This document shows positions 21,375 through 32,789 of a stretch of 64,000 bases of DNA, piece by piece. The notes beneath the pieces are model-generated. The model was not told the DNA's origin, searched no databases, and worked only from the letters and a program-made list of their open reading frames with translations. Position 1 is the stretch's first letter, and the number at the start of each line of letters is the position of its first letter. Origin of the DNA: Cliona cf. orientalis (Eukaryota; Porifera; Demospongiae; Clionaida; Clionaidae); assembly GCA_963930775.1 (NCBI GenBank), contig OZ005689.1, positions 33,217,235 through 33,281,234 of the forward strand, read 5' to 3'. Position numbers and translations under genes: made by a program.

Positions 21375-21671
21375 CAGTGGAAACCCTCTAAAGCGGACAC
21401 CATTGGGACCAAAATTTTAGTCTGCTATAGCGAAGTGTCCTTAGCTCAGGGGTAGTGGTTGACCATGCCCCTCCTACAATCGAGGCCAGCTATGATAAAG
21501 CATCACTGTGGGACCAAAATAAGTGTCCGTTATACGGAATAGCGTGGTGTCCGCTGTTGAGGGGGTTTGAATGTATTGAAGTCTATGGAAAGACAATCCG
21601 GACATTCAGAATTTTCCGTTATATCGCAGGTGTCCGCCGTTGAGGGGTGTCCATCATGCAGGGTTCCACTG
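21375..21671. mobile_element. 297-bp mariner/pogo-like MITE, TA target
   Basis: Ends are CAGTGGAAACCCTCTAAAGC and a right end GGGTTCCACTG, with TA on each side (21373-21374 and 21672-21673). Internal GGTGTCC and GGACCAAAAT motifs are inverted about the centre. CAGTGGAACC-type ends with TA duplication are typical of Tc1/mariner-superfamily MITEs. Confidence 0.8.
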
Positions 21672-22142
21672 TATTATCAGTGATAGCGTTATCACGATGT
21701 TTTGCTTATATGCACAATTCACGCAGCCTTACACCCAACCGACGCCTTGAAAGCACAATCTTGGCAAATTATGGAGTCCGAGTGTCTCAGTGCCTGATTC
21801 TCAACCAGACGATCAAATGGCAGCTGTATAAATGAGATTTTCCTGTCCCAGTAGGTAGGCATGGATCATCCACATCCTCGCCAGCTACATTTGAGCTTAT
21901 CGCCCTCGTCTGAACTTTACGGACACTATTCTGAAAGGACGGAATGAGATATTGCCGGAACCATGCGCATTTCACCATACTTTTATTTTCTGCATGCAAC
22001 ATAGAGGCTGTGCACAAGACTACTGATTACGGGGATAGTAGTCTCAATGTGGCTTGTACTTGCACCATGCATTGTAGCGAGATCAAAATTGCCATCACAG
22101 ATTGATGTACAGTGCTAACTCAAACAGCAACAATTGAAAAAA

Positions 22143-22591
22143 GGCTGTGTCTACCGTACCGGCACCGGTACTGAAAATTTAGCGCTTCGAGTACCGGCAA
22201 ACTAGCCCGCCAAAAAACTTCGAAAATTTTTCGAAAGTGGAATAAAAAAAAAAACTAAAGATCAAGCGGGATTTGAACCCACGCCCACTGCTCCACCAGC
22301 CCTAGCCCTAGTCCGCTCTGCCAACCCAGCTCGCTGCTGCTGGATGTCGTTTTTTGCCACCTTTATACACATTGTCACTATAATACTAACCCTTTGTCAA
22401 CAACCATAGCCTAAACCCATAACCTCTCATCACTAACCGATTAGCGAAACCCAACCCCCCCCCCCCCACTACTAGCCTCACTAGCCGTCTATCACTCAGT
22501 ATTAGTGGCTATTAGCTATAGCTAATATTAGAGCTGCCGGTACTCCAAGCACTAAATCTTGGGTACCGGTGCCAGTACAGTAGACACAGTG
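22143..22591. mobile_element. 449-bp TIR element with 9-bp TSD carrying a tRNA-like sequence
   Basis: The left end is GGCTGTGTCTACCGTACCGG; the right end reverse-complemented is CACTGTGTCTACTGTACTGG. Inverted repeats extend about 60 bp. TTGAAAAAA flanks both sides (22134-22142 and 22592-22600). Repeat-unit copy 3, near 33415, lacks the element. Copy 2, near 28310, retains only the left terminal bases, so it was probably deleted there. Confidence 0.82.
22261..22335 (-). tRNA. tRNA-like sequence inside a TIR element (probable pseudogene or SINE head)
   Basis: Read on the minus strand, this 75-nt stretch has an A-box-like GTTGGCAGAGCGG and a B-box-like GGGTTCAAATCCC at tRNA-like spacing. The acceptor ends (GCAGCGA against GCTTGAT) do not pair properly and I cannot assign an anticodon. 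It is best read as a tRNA-derived promoter relic carried by the mobile element. Confidence 0.4.
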
Positions 22592-23820
22592 TTGAAAAAA
22601 GTCTCTGTAGAACTAAAACTAGGCTATAACTAGCCATACATTGTGTCCGTGTATGAACAAGAACGATGACAATGTACCTGACAATACCTACTGTTTGCGC
22701 TTGACAATGTGATGAACATTGTTTACGCTTTGCCCAACTGAGTAAATTATGTGCTCAACAAGGGAGTCGCTGCCATACGCCCCCGGAGCAGCTAGATCTC
22801 TTCATCATGCAGACAAGCTAGCTAGCATTGGTCTATACCTTGAGCTACAAACTCGAGTGCTCTATTGTTTTACACAGCAAACGTTTCCGCTACTTGCTAG
22901 TTACATGTAGTTGGCAAGGCTATGGGGAATTATACGTACAGCACCACTTACCCGCAGAGCCTATACACACTTGTAGCCCAGAAGTGAACGGCTGACTGGA
23001 TTATGAATAGCAATGAGCTTCCTTTGGACCAGCAACTTTAATCTTAGTCTCAGAGCTGTGCAACATCATTCATTCCATGATGACACTCCTGCATATTGTG
23101 GTGGGTGCCCCTGCTTTGCCCATTGCATCAGTGAAATTTGTCTATAATCAGATCTGCTGACATGGCCTGATAATACCAGCATGAAGCCTTTCAAGTCAAA
23201 GGCAGGAATAATCTTGCTACCACACATTTGCAATGTTTTCCGCCCATGTGCTACTTGAGAGGCGGGGTCACGCATAATCTTGCCCATTCCCAGTGCACTA
23301 CGAAACAACTTGAGCTTTATAGAGCACATACCCCTTCGCACATTGTATCTGCATCCACATCTGAAATGAGAGCTGCAGCAGTAGTGGGCGTACATGTACG
23401 TATGTGACGTATACACATGGCCTGCAGTGGATGGATCGAGTCGATAGGTGTCGCCAACAAAGACGCAGTGTTTACGATGCTCGTGGGCCTTGCCAAACCA
23501 TTTGAAGCATAATGAAGACAAATTTTGGACGACTTGTATGGATTTGTCATATTTACTAGTCGCTCAGATGCCTAGATGTCCAAATCTGGCGATTTTGTGG
23601 TGACAGGCAGACAGACAGACAAAACCAATTACTTTATCCCTTGTGCATGTGAGATGGTAATGTGTTCCTGGTGTTGTTCACTAGCTCAGCATGTGTATGG
23701 GGCTATATTAGTGTCATAATTATGGAGGGTGTAGTCATTTTGTGAGAAGGGTATCCATCTTATTTGGGGGTGGTCATTTAGAGGTCTGCAGAGCAATACT
23801 GTGGGTGTATCCATAATATT

Positions 23821-24454
23821 ATTACCCCGCACGCATGCGCAAGGGGTAAAGTAATCGGTTGTATCGTCGTCGTTGTTAGCACAAAAATCGCCATATCTCG
23901 AGATATAGGTGTCTATGCGACTCGTAATCATGAAGAATGAATCAAATTCGGCGAAAGAATGGCTTCAGTGTGCATCAAATCGAGGGATACGGTCCACGAG
24001 CGTCACAAATAGTGCCTTTTTGTTTGCCACCGTAGCCACGCCTATCGACAGTGCCCATCAATGCATATGCATACCAATTGTGCTGCTCATGCGCACAACT
24101 AAGTGGCCAAGCGTGTGACTGGTAAAGGTCGTTGATATTCTAAATAATGCTGGTGATGTCCGAGTGACTGCCCTATGGAACCAATCATAATCATAATGTA
24201 AGTGATTGTAAGATGTAAGCCATTCTACTATTGCTACAACAAATATAGATAGAAATTCATATGTTCCTAGTCTGGGCTAGGTCCGGGTGCAGAGAGCACT
24301 TTCTCAAGTGTCACCGGAACCCCCAGTAGCTACAACTAAGCAGCATTCCTATTATTTCTCTGAAATTCACAAATTATAGCCATGCAATGAAAGTAAATCT
24401 ATAGATTGCACAATGTGCGCACGGGGTATGTGCTCTATAGAGCTCTAGTTGCTA
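23821..24454. repeat. Dispersed repeat with ATTACCCCGC(A/G)(C/T)GCATGCGC start, copy 1
   Basis: It shares ATCGCCATATCTCGAG, CGCCTATCGAC-type and GTGCTCTA(T/C)AGAGCTCTAG motifs with 32216-32620. A partial copy is at about 49646-49815. The ends show CCCCGCGNGC against GCGCGGGG-type complementarity. No coding potential is conserved between copies. Confidence 0.7.
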
Positions 24455-24905
24455 CAATTTTCTGAAACTCAAGGTACATGTACAGGTGTATGGTCTGTTA
24501 CGTGTTGTGCTGATTTCTACAGAGATTTGTGTTGGAAATTCCAACAGTTCATCCAAGTTTTGTTATTAACGCTTGGCGCATGCGCACGAGGGTTACAGTA
24601 GTCTGTTTGTCTGTTTGTTTGTCTGTCTGTCTGTTACCGCTCTACTGCCTGCATAGGACATTTATGCAACAAAATGAACGTACCAGCCAACTTTGCACCA
24701 AACTCCAAACGTTTTCAACTGAGGGATTTCGCTAAAAAGCTTTCTCTCATGAGTTATAGCTTATTCTTTGTCTTTAGCATAGCGAGGTCAGCCATTTTTC
24801 AGTTCCCAGTATAGTAAACTATGGTTAAATCCCCTCCGCATACTACTTGTGGTAATGCCTATACCCATATATGGCTACAGGATACAGTTCATAGGCTATA
24901 TATAT

Positions 24906-25363
24906 ACAAGTATAAAAAACAATTGAATAAAATTGAAAGATGAAGTAGGAATGGCAGTGCCAAAAAGTACACAAACAAGATTTGTAGGGATAACGTATCA
25001 CATCCACTATACATCCCTACGCTTGCTTTTCTCGTTTAGCATGATCAAAGAATACCCACATTGATAGCAATTACCTTCAAAGTTGGTACCTATAATATTG
25101 ATGTGCATCAAGTGGTATGGGGATGAGTTACAGCATGTAAAGTGTCCCTAATTGATCCATGGGTATACAGTATTGATTTTCCATTCCTGCATGCATGTGC
25201 CCCATATATAAATAAATATGTGTGTGCACAGCTACTCAAAAAGCAAGCGTAGGGATGTTTAGTGGATGTGATACGTTATCCCTACAAATCTTGTTTGTGT
25301 ACTTTTTGGCACTGCCATCCCTACTTCATCTTTCAATTTTATTCAATTGTTTTTTATACTTGT
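24906..25363. mobile_element. 458-bp foldback element with about 125-bp inverted repeats
   Basis: Starts ACAAGTATAAAAAACAATTG and ends with the complement. The two arms (24906-25033 and 25236-25363) match almost base for base, with very few mismatches by eye. The central 200 bp is AT-rich and non-coding. The near-identity of the arms implies recent activity, conversion or hairpin-templated repair. Confidence 0.88.
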
Positions 25364-26770
25364 TACTGTTATTTTTATAGTGCCCTCAGGGCCTGATAGT
25401 TCATGATTGTCAATAATTTTCATCAATGTCATCTAGCTGACTAATCTCGTGGGGACAGAGGCATGTACCATGGTGACCAGTTTGCCTATTCATTGTTTAA
25501 TATTTAAAATTTAATGCATGGAACTAGCTACAACTTCAAATTTTTTTCTGGACCTAGCTACATTCAACCGTGCTCCAACAATAATACAATATTTAATAAT
25601 ATTATAGGGAAGCAAGTACACTACTGATTCAGCATGTTTGTGTGATCTTAGCCTTTGCTATTATAATAGTGCTACCGCTCCCCCATATAATAGTACACCC
25701 CAAACACACTGTGTGTTCAAACTTGAATTCTCCTGTAAGTGCAAATCCCAGGCAGTCTTTTGATAGCTAGCTAGGACGTCTTCTTTTGCATCATGCATCA
25801 GTGGGGTTGTCGAGACAGCGCAGGTAACCTGCGAATGAAGCTACGCCCCTCGTTATCTCGATGCTGAAGGTGGCTAACCGGCAAACTTGAAAGAAGGCTG
25901 TTTAGAACCAAGTAGCGACGAAAGCCTTCTATTTCGGGAGCATATTTTACAGGCCAGTAAGCTTACTGTTGGTAAGTAGCCACCATAATCGACACTTCAC
26001 TGAGCAGATCAGCAGCTGAACGCTCGATCAAGCAAGGTCCTAGCGCATGCGCGCTACTTAAATCGGTCACGTGACTTCACCATGGCAACACCGTATGAGC
26101 ATGCGCATTATATGACAAAATGGCTAATCGGTCACACCCACTCGTAAAACGCGTTGTACACACCCACAATTAAAAATCGCTATCCTGATAACACAAAACG
26201 AGCGTGCCACAGACGTGCGCGCTCCAAAATGGAGTGGATTTATACTCGAACTAAGGTGAGCGGTCATAGTAGTCTCGAGTTAGCCCAGGAAAACAGAAAG
26301 AAAGAAAGAAAGAAAGAAACATTGACAAATGGCTATTTTTTGAACATCTGATTCTGGCATATACAATTGAGTTGATGGATGATCTTGGTCTTATTAGATA
26401 CTGTAGATTCTGATTTTGACACTTAGAAAGCTCACAAAATTTCCAATTTTGAGATATTTGGATATTTATAATGAATTACATATATGGAGTATCCGTGCCA
26501 TCCCTACTTATAGAGTCTACCGACTCTATGATATAGCTAGTATTGATATTGAGCATCTCAGGAATGCAATCTGTAGTTGCCACGTGGCAGTGAATGTCTA
26601 ATAAAAGCCCACTGTCATAGCTTTTCCTGAAGTTTGAGGCTAGATCATAGCTATGGTCTCATCTTAGAATTGAGTAAGTTGCATTCATGTACTCACTATC
26701 CTGTCATAGCCTTGTAGTGCATGAGGCCAAGCTTGCATGCATATGGTTGTATCTTGATGACAGTATCATT
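25364..26770. other. No gene recognised
   Basis: AT-rich DNA with a short AAAG run at about 26298-26318 and scattered repeat fragments. A frame at 26154-26351 crosses the AAAG run and has no domain. Confidence 0.4.
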
Positions 26771-26919
26771 GTTACGAACGGAACGGAAGTTTTCCCAAAG
26801 TACCTGATTGCATATTCTCGTACCCATATGCAGATCAGAAAAAGAGTGTGGTGAAATGTTTATTCAACTTTGGTTCCAGATGTACACAACGTAATATTAT
26901 TATGACACGCAAACAAATA

Positions 26920-27828
26920 CAATGGAAACCCTCTAAAGCGGACACCATTGGGACCAAAATTTTAGTCCGCTATAGCGAGGTTAGCTTCGTACCCAGGCCC
27001 TTTGAGGAGGAGGAGAAAGGGCCTGGTACGCACTGTGTGCGCATGCGTTATTTTCCCAGTAAAAGCTGGGAATTCGTATTTTTGTCCGCTTATCTGTCCG
27101 TAAACGTGAACCTTGACCTCAGGTATATGCCCAAAAATCATTTTTGCTGGTAGCGTTTCGGGCTCAAGACACCTGCTGTGACCAATTTCGCTATCACAAG
27201 CGAGCAATATCGACAGAAGAATAATAAAGAAGCTACGAGAAGGACATCGACTCACGTTTAGTCGACTTTTTGGAAGTATCGACACCGAGGCAGTTGTCCA
27301 ACGGCAGCGAAAGGACTTTGTCAGATCTCTGAAGCTTAAAAAGGTTTGTTTAAAGTCAAGTGAGAGCGAAGAAAGTCTTCCGTACGATATTCTTTAGAAA
27401 TATCCAGTCTGTAGGCTTCACCGACTTCGGACGCCATAGGATGCTTCGAGTATATGTTGTCCGTACACATCCGACCGCGTGGTAGTGGCAATATCCAGCG
27501 AATTATACTAGAAAATGCTCCGTAAACTTTGCGCATGCGCGTACAGTGTATACCAGGCCCTTTCTCCTCCTCCTCCTCAAAGGGCCTGGGTACGAGGCTA
27601 TAGCGAGGTGTCCTTAGCTCAGGGGTAGTGGTTGACCATGCCCCTCCTACAATCGAGGCCAGCTATGATAAAGCATCACTGTGGGACCAAAATAAGTGTC
27701 CATTATACCGAATAGCGGGGTGTCCGCTGTTGAGGGGGTATGAATATAGTGAAGTCTATGGAAGTACAATCCGGACATTTCAGAATTGTTTGTTATATCG
27801 CAGGTGTCCGTTATGCAGGGTTCCACTG
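26920..27828. mobile_element. Mariner/pogo-like MITE split by a later insertion
   Basis: Same family as 21375-21671, with left end CAATGGAAACCCTC and right end GGTTCCACTG next to TA. After removing 26982-27609 (one TSD copy included) it is collinear with the uninterrupted copy. Confidence 0.8.
26982..27600. mobile_element. 619-bp MULE-like MITE with 9-bp TSD, nested
   Basis: Ends are TAGCTTCGTACCCAGGCCCT and, reverse-complemented, TAGCCTCGTACCCAGGCCCT. Each end holds an internal palindrome (AGGCCCTTTG...AAAGGGCCT). The 9-bp repeat TAGCGAGGT lies at 26973-26981 and 27601-27609. The empty site is in copy 1, near 21427 (TAGCGAAGT). It is non-autonomous and resembles 6449-6818 in end sequence. 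Confidence 0.9.
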
Positions 27829-28739
27829 TATTATCAGTGATAGCGTTATCACGATGTTTTGCTTATATGCAAAATTCACGCAGCCTTACACCCAGCTGAC
27901 GCCTTGAAAGCACAATCTTGGCAAATTATGTAGTCCGAGTGTCTCAGTGCCTGATTCTCAACCAGACGATCAAATGGCAGCTGTATAAATGAGATTTTCC
28001 TGTCCCAGTTGGTAGGCATGGATCATCCACATCCTCGCCAGCTACATTTGAGCTTATCGCCCTCGTCTGAACTTTACGGACACTATTCTGAAAGGACGGA
28101 ATGAGATATTGCCAGAACCGTGCGCATTTCACCATACTTTTATTTCTGCATGCAACAAAGAGGCTGTGCACAAGACTACTGATTACGGGGATAGTAGTCT
28201 CAATGTGGCTTGTACTTGCACCATGCATTGTATGTAGCGAGATCAAAATTGCCATCACAGATTGATGTACAGTGCTAACTCAAACAGCAACAATTGAAAA
28301 AAGGCTGTGTCTACTGTCCACTGGCATGTAAACAGAGCTTTGAATCTCCGTATTCTCTTTATTTCCTCGATCCTATTTCTTCGACTTGTCAATGGTAGGC
28401 CCAATGGGTCTACAAATTGTAGCAAGGAGAGGGCCACACACATTTAGACACACACTTAGAAACTTTGTGGGTTCAAAGGTCGGGATTTACATAGGCTTAC
28501 TTACCCACTACATTTTCTATTATAAAGTGGGTGGAGCTTGGGTGTGGCTATTCCAGGTAAATGTGTATTACATGAAGTGAGCACGCTTTGCTCGCTCAGA
28601 TGGACAACTGTAATTTTAGTATAATGATGGGCTGATCATTTTTTTCCTCTTAGTGTGTCAGTTTACTTGAAAGGTATTTCATGATTGCAGATTTGGATCC
28701 ACACACTTGTCTATTTCAGTGGCTAAGCCTAGGTGAATC

Positions 28740-30797
28740 ATGACAACTAAGGCATTTCGTCCAACCTACGGGACCCGGACATCACTCGCTTGGACCTCCA
28801 CTTGTTGGTATGAATATGTGTCATTATACTAAAGTTACAGTTTGTGTGTCACTGTGTGTGTGTGTGTGTGTGTGTGTGCATGTGCGTGCGTGTGTGTGTG
28901 TGTGTGCATGTGCATGTGCGTGTGCGTGTGTGCGTGTGTGTGTGTGTGAGAGCGGGAGGTCACCGCAAGCAAGCTGACCCCCGTGCAAAAACCTCGGTTT
29001 CTCTGCAAAACTGAATTAGTCTGACACTGGCTCCCTGACAACGGCACTAGACCAAGCGTTCCATAAGCATGTGGGACAAAACGGAGATCAACAAACGTAC
29101 TCACCAGTGGCCACCCGAAGGCAATGAAAAAGCGGTGGTGGGATTTGAGATTGTCCATGAGTGCTTTGTAGAGATAAGCGATTCTGTGCTGGGCATCTTT
29201 TGCATGGAGTTCTTTCGAGTGAAGCTGCTAAACGAGTAACGAGTTTTATGGGATATATCAGATATTTTTATCACCTTCATGGCTTCTGAAGCAATTCTGA
29301 TTTGAGAAATATGTTAGACATAGAAAGCTTTTTAGTTTGAGTTAAGAAAATGCACTTCGGCCTCTGAGGTGGCAGCACATGAAGTTACTCTGACACGAGT
29401 TTGAATTCTTTATGCAGTCAAAAAACCTCATTTTGGAGTGCCAAAATGTTAGGCATTTTATTTGAAGAATACTATTGTACTTTCACATTGACCTTGATAT
29501 TTATCTTTTGCAAATAACTTGCAATTGTGCTATGAACTAACCTTCATTTTTGCTGTCCTAGCAGCGTAAAGGTAGTGCGTACGGTTCGCGAGATAGAGAT
29601 TGCCTGTACATAACATAATTATGGGCATGTTTCACATATTAATTATTGACTGCCATGAATGTATACACCATACAAGTGCTTGTGCGCGTGCAGGCGGATA
29701 GTGTACTGAGCTGTACCAATGCTTGTTGGTAGTTGCCTAGCAACCAAAGTTTTTATAGGCAGTTTGTTGGCTGCGGGAAGGAGGTTGATCATCATAGGGT
29801 AGTCCAATGAAGAACTACCAACAAGTAATTGGGGTGCATTCAACCATGCATCCAAATTACTGTCAGATAACTACTACGTACAATACCGTATTTTTTCGCT
29901 ATTAAGCGCATGCGCTTATATCTCCACAGGAAGAAAACCTGCGCTTAGTATCGAAGTGCGCCTAACAGCGAGATGCGGTTAACAAAAAATAGCTACATCA
30001 AGAACGCATGCGCGTTCGCGGTATCATTTAAGGGGCGTGGCTAATCGATCGATCGCACGATCGTTCACGTTGCTGCATTCTGCCCAGGTCGGAATGCCGT
30101 TCGTTGCTGGAAGAACCTTAGAATCGGCAGTAGCCATCATAATTTCGACTAACTTGAAAAGGTTGGAGCCCTGGGAAAGCTAGCAAGCGTGCAGATATCG
30201 AGGTCAATGGTCACATAATATCAGTATGCGCTTATATGCGAAATGCGCCTAATAACGAGTGCTTAGGCCAACAAAATAGCATGCGCTTAATAACGAATAT
30301 GCGCTTATAAGCGAAATGCGCCTAATAACGAGAAAATACGGTATCGTAACCAAAGGAATGCAATCAACGAATGTGACTACACTACTAAAGTTTCTGCTAG
30401 CATAGCGAGGTCAACGTGAATGTACAACAGAGTTAACTATGAGATCTTGGATCTGTGGCTAGGCATCAACTTCCAAACTATGATTTTTTTTCCCCTCTGC
30501 AGCGCAACTAGTCATCAGATACTTGTATTTGATCCAAACCGACCATGGGAATTTCACTGGTGAGTATCTGTTAAAATTAATAATGTGCATACATGTACAT
30601 GACATAACATAGTTATTAATTTTGTGCTATTAACATTTTCACTGTAGTGTGGCTGAGGGTAAGTCAGTAGTGGTGCAGCTGGAGTGGTCCATGGACGGCA
30701 ATCGCTTGCTAGCTCTCAGCGAGGATAGCACAATCAAAGTGCACAGGATGAAAGTAAGTTTAGATGTGAGTGCTCATGATGAATTCTCTTATTCTAC

Positions 30798-30832
<35 letters not shown>

Positions 30833-31087
30833 CCCTCCCCCTCCCCTCCATCTCTCCTTCTCCCCACTCAGACCCATTGCATCAACAACTGGGTCTTGGC
30901 CAACAAGAAGGAGCTCCAAGAAGAGGGGGATGAGGTGATTCACGTAGCTTGGCTCGACTATCGACCAATGGCTACCATCCACCACGCCAAGGAGGACTGG
31001 AGGGAGGTGATGGAGTTCCAACCTTTCAGCACACAGCTCAGGATGCTCATTGGAAATGCTTTCATCGCTGTCACAAAGAAAGGAAAG
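28740..31087 (+). CDS. MED16: Mediator subunit 16, 5' part of gene (four exons)
   Basis: Exons are 28740-28807 (proposed ATG), 30503-30559, 30648-30753 and 30872-31087, all GT-AG and phase-compatible. The peptide includes HQILVFDPNRPWEFHC, then WSMDGNRLLALSEDSTIK and EEGDEVIHVAWLDYRP, and ends FIAVTKKGK. This order matches the N-terminal WD40/beta-propeller region of MED16, a tail-module subunit of the Mediator complex that links transcription factors to RNA polymerase II in the nucleus. The WD-like repeat and the conserved EGDxIxxxxWL segment drove the call. The first exon is less certain. I did not find later exons; the gene either continues through large repeat-filled introns or is truncated here. 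Confidence 0.72.
28843..28955. repeat. TG-rich microsatellite
   Basis: Interrupted (TG)n with GTGC variants, about 110 bp, in the proposed first MED16 intron. Confidence 0.9.
29105..29224 (-). CDS. Exon-like segment antisense to MED16, unidentified gene
   Basis: On the minus strand TTTAGCAG precedes exactly 40 codons, followed by GTGAGT. The peptide includes HAKDAQHRIAYLYKALMDNL and ends HHRFFIAFGWPL, a well-balanced composition. Phase is 0 at both ends. It lies in the proposed first intron of MED16 on the opposite strand, so it is either a nested or overlapping gene, or the MED16 first exon is misplaced. The family is not recognised. Confidence 0.45.
29886..30341. mobile_element. MITE with CCGTATTTT ends and TA target
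   Basis: Left CCGTATTTTTTCGCTATTAA, right end complementary (AATAACGAGAAAATACGG), with TA on both sides. The interior repeats TGCGCTTA and ATGCGCCTAATAACGA several times. It sits between the first two proposed MED16 exons. Confidence 0.78.
30802..30860. repeat. CT microsatellite and pyrimidine tract
   Basis: A (CT)n run merging into the polypyrimidine tract of the acceptor before the fourth MED16 exon. Length polymorphism here could influence splicing; that is inference. Confidence 0.85.
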
Positions 31088-31261
31088 GTAGACTGCTATT
31101 ATATTGTTTGCAAAAAAATTTTTTTGTCGTAATTGGCCACGTATAGATGTGAAATCAATTGCACCAAACTCCTATTTATTTTGGTGACCATGCATGTACA
31201 TGTACATGTGTGATATAATCGAGTATTATTAAAATTTTTCTTCTTGTGCTCATTAATAAGG

Positions 31262-31930
31262 TCCCCACTAATTGCGTGGGAGTATATATCACCAAATTGC
31301 CCCAAAAGCACTCATATAATTCTATTTGAGCCGCTAACCCTTCGCCGAGCATTTTTAGCGCTCTAGAGGACATGAAAAGCCCCATTTAGTTTGAAGGTCA
31401 AAGGTCATGCTACCAGCCCCACCCCTGCCAAATGCGCATGAATCAGCCCCGCCCCTGTCCCTTTGCGCATGCACAGATCGTCCGTGGACCACGTGAGAGC
31501 ACTGACGAGATTAATCAGCCCCTCCCCTGTCCTTCTGCGCATGCACATATTGTCTATCGACCTCGTGAGAACGCAGTCTGCGAGATAAAGTAAGTCCTGT
31601 GTTCTGTGTGTATGAGATACGATTTGCGAGCTACGCGTGCCATTATCGTAGTGATAAATTCGCGAGTAATAGTTGTGAGCTGATCTCTATGAAATTTCCA
31701 TATAGGGTACTCGTACTTCTCATCTTTCCGGCCGGACTATCAAACTGTCACGTGATTTACTGGACTGAATCGCCAGGTTTTTATTGTTACGACTGGGAAG
31801 GAGGAAGTATCCGGTGTCGTGCCTATGCCTGCTGCAGCCAGCAATCTGAGTCATCACCAATTTTATGGAGCTAGCTACGCTAGCTTCGTAAAATCACCCT
31901 AGGTCACATGATAGGCATGACACCAGGCCC
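31262..31930. repeat. Dispersed repeat (AATTGCGTGGG family), copy 2
   Basis: Same order as 20430-21120, including GAGCATTTTTAGCGC and repeated CAGCCCCxCCCCTGTCC blocks. It ends near CACCAGGCCCTTCCTCCT. It follows the last recognised MED16 exon. Confidence 0.65.
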
Positions 31931-32215
31931 TTCCTCCTCCCCCCTCCCCCAATTTGTGAAGTACCAAGAATAAACAATAAGGAAAGGAAGAGAGTATCGA
32001 ACGCACTGTATGCTCAGTAGAAGTGAAGATTCTAGCATAAAACTCCCGAAAAATGCCTCTATTCTTCACAGTCCTGACAAAAATCGAGTATTTAGCCCCT
32101 TGAGTTAGCAGTGCTGCCAACAGCTTGTGACAAGAAATCCTAAGATTTTGAAAAAAATCCTGGCAAATATATTGGTCTTATGGGAGTAGATGGCTGAAAA
32201 ATCCTAATATGCTTC

Positions 32216-32620
32216 ATTACCCCGCGTGCATGCGCAAGGGGTAAAGTAATCAGTTGTGTCGTCGTCGTTGTCGTTGTCGTTAGCAGAAAAATCGCCATAT
32301 CTCGAGTTCTAGGCGTCTGAGCGACTCGTAAGCACAACGAATGGATCGAATTCGGCGAAAAACTGGCCTCAGTGCGCTTCAAATCGAAGGATACGCTCCA
32401 CAAGCGTGACAAATAGTGTCTTTTTGTTGGCCATTGTAGCCACGCCTATCAACAGGCCTACTCATTAGTAATGCATGGTTTCTGCTCATGCGCACAACTA
32501 ACCGCCCTATTACACTGGTAAAGATCGTCGAAATGTCTATTGACATGATATGGTCATCTCTGTAGCTACAGATTGCGCAACGTGCGCGCGGGGTTTGTGC
32601 TCTACAGAGCTCTAGTTTGC
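32216..32620. repeat. Dispersed ATTACCCCGC repeat, copy 2
   Basis: Collinear with 23821-24454 but shorter. It includes a GTCGTCGTCGTTGTCGTTGT stretch. No gene. Confidence 0.7.
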
Positions 32621-32789
32621 ATATGCTAATTATGCTCTGAAATCCTAATATTTGGACAAAATCCAAGACTTTGGTAGCACTGAGTTAGTCACGTGCGCAA
32701 GGCGGTAACTCGCCGAACACTTACTACACGGGGTATATAGCGTGTTTGATAATCTCTTCCCTTCCTTATTATTTACTCTTGCTGGCACA

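Larger units (their letters stand above)
21228..23600. repeat. Large repeat unit, copy 1 of 3
   Basis: It begins GTTACAAACGGAACGGAAGT. Recognisable landmarks are TCAACTTTGGTTCCAGA, ATTATGGAGTCCGAGTG, GAGATTTTCCTGTCCCAGT, CAACAATTGA and GAAGCATAATGAAG. Direct copies are at 26771-28316 (truncated) and 32790-34530. Copy 1 carries a mariner-like MITE and a 449-bp TIR element that copy 3 lacks. No long frame is conserved among copies, so I call no gene. Confidence 0.75.
26771..28316. repeat. Large repeat unit, copy 2 of 3 (nested insertions, 3' truncated)
   Basis: Direct copy of 21228-22157. It contains the mariner-like MITE at 26920-27828, itself interrupted by the 9-bp-TSD element at 26982-27600. 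The unit stops abruptly within the remnant of the GGCTGTGTCTAC element, near 28316. Confidence 0.78.

Noticed and set aside
22261..22335. Functional tRNA gene
   Set aside because: The promoter-like boxes are good, but the acceptor arm does not pair and it lies inside a mobile element. It is kept only as a tRNA-like relic.
28835..29158. 107-codon minus-strand open frame ending in His/Thr repeats
   Set aside because: The tail is translated (TG)n microsatellite. Only the part overlapping the exon at 29105-29224 is credible.
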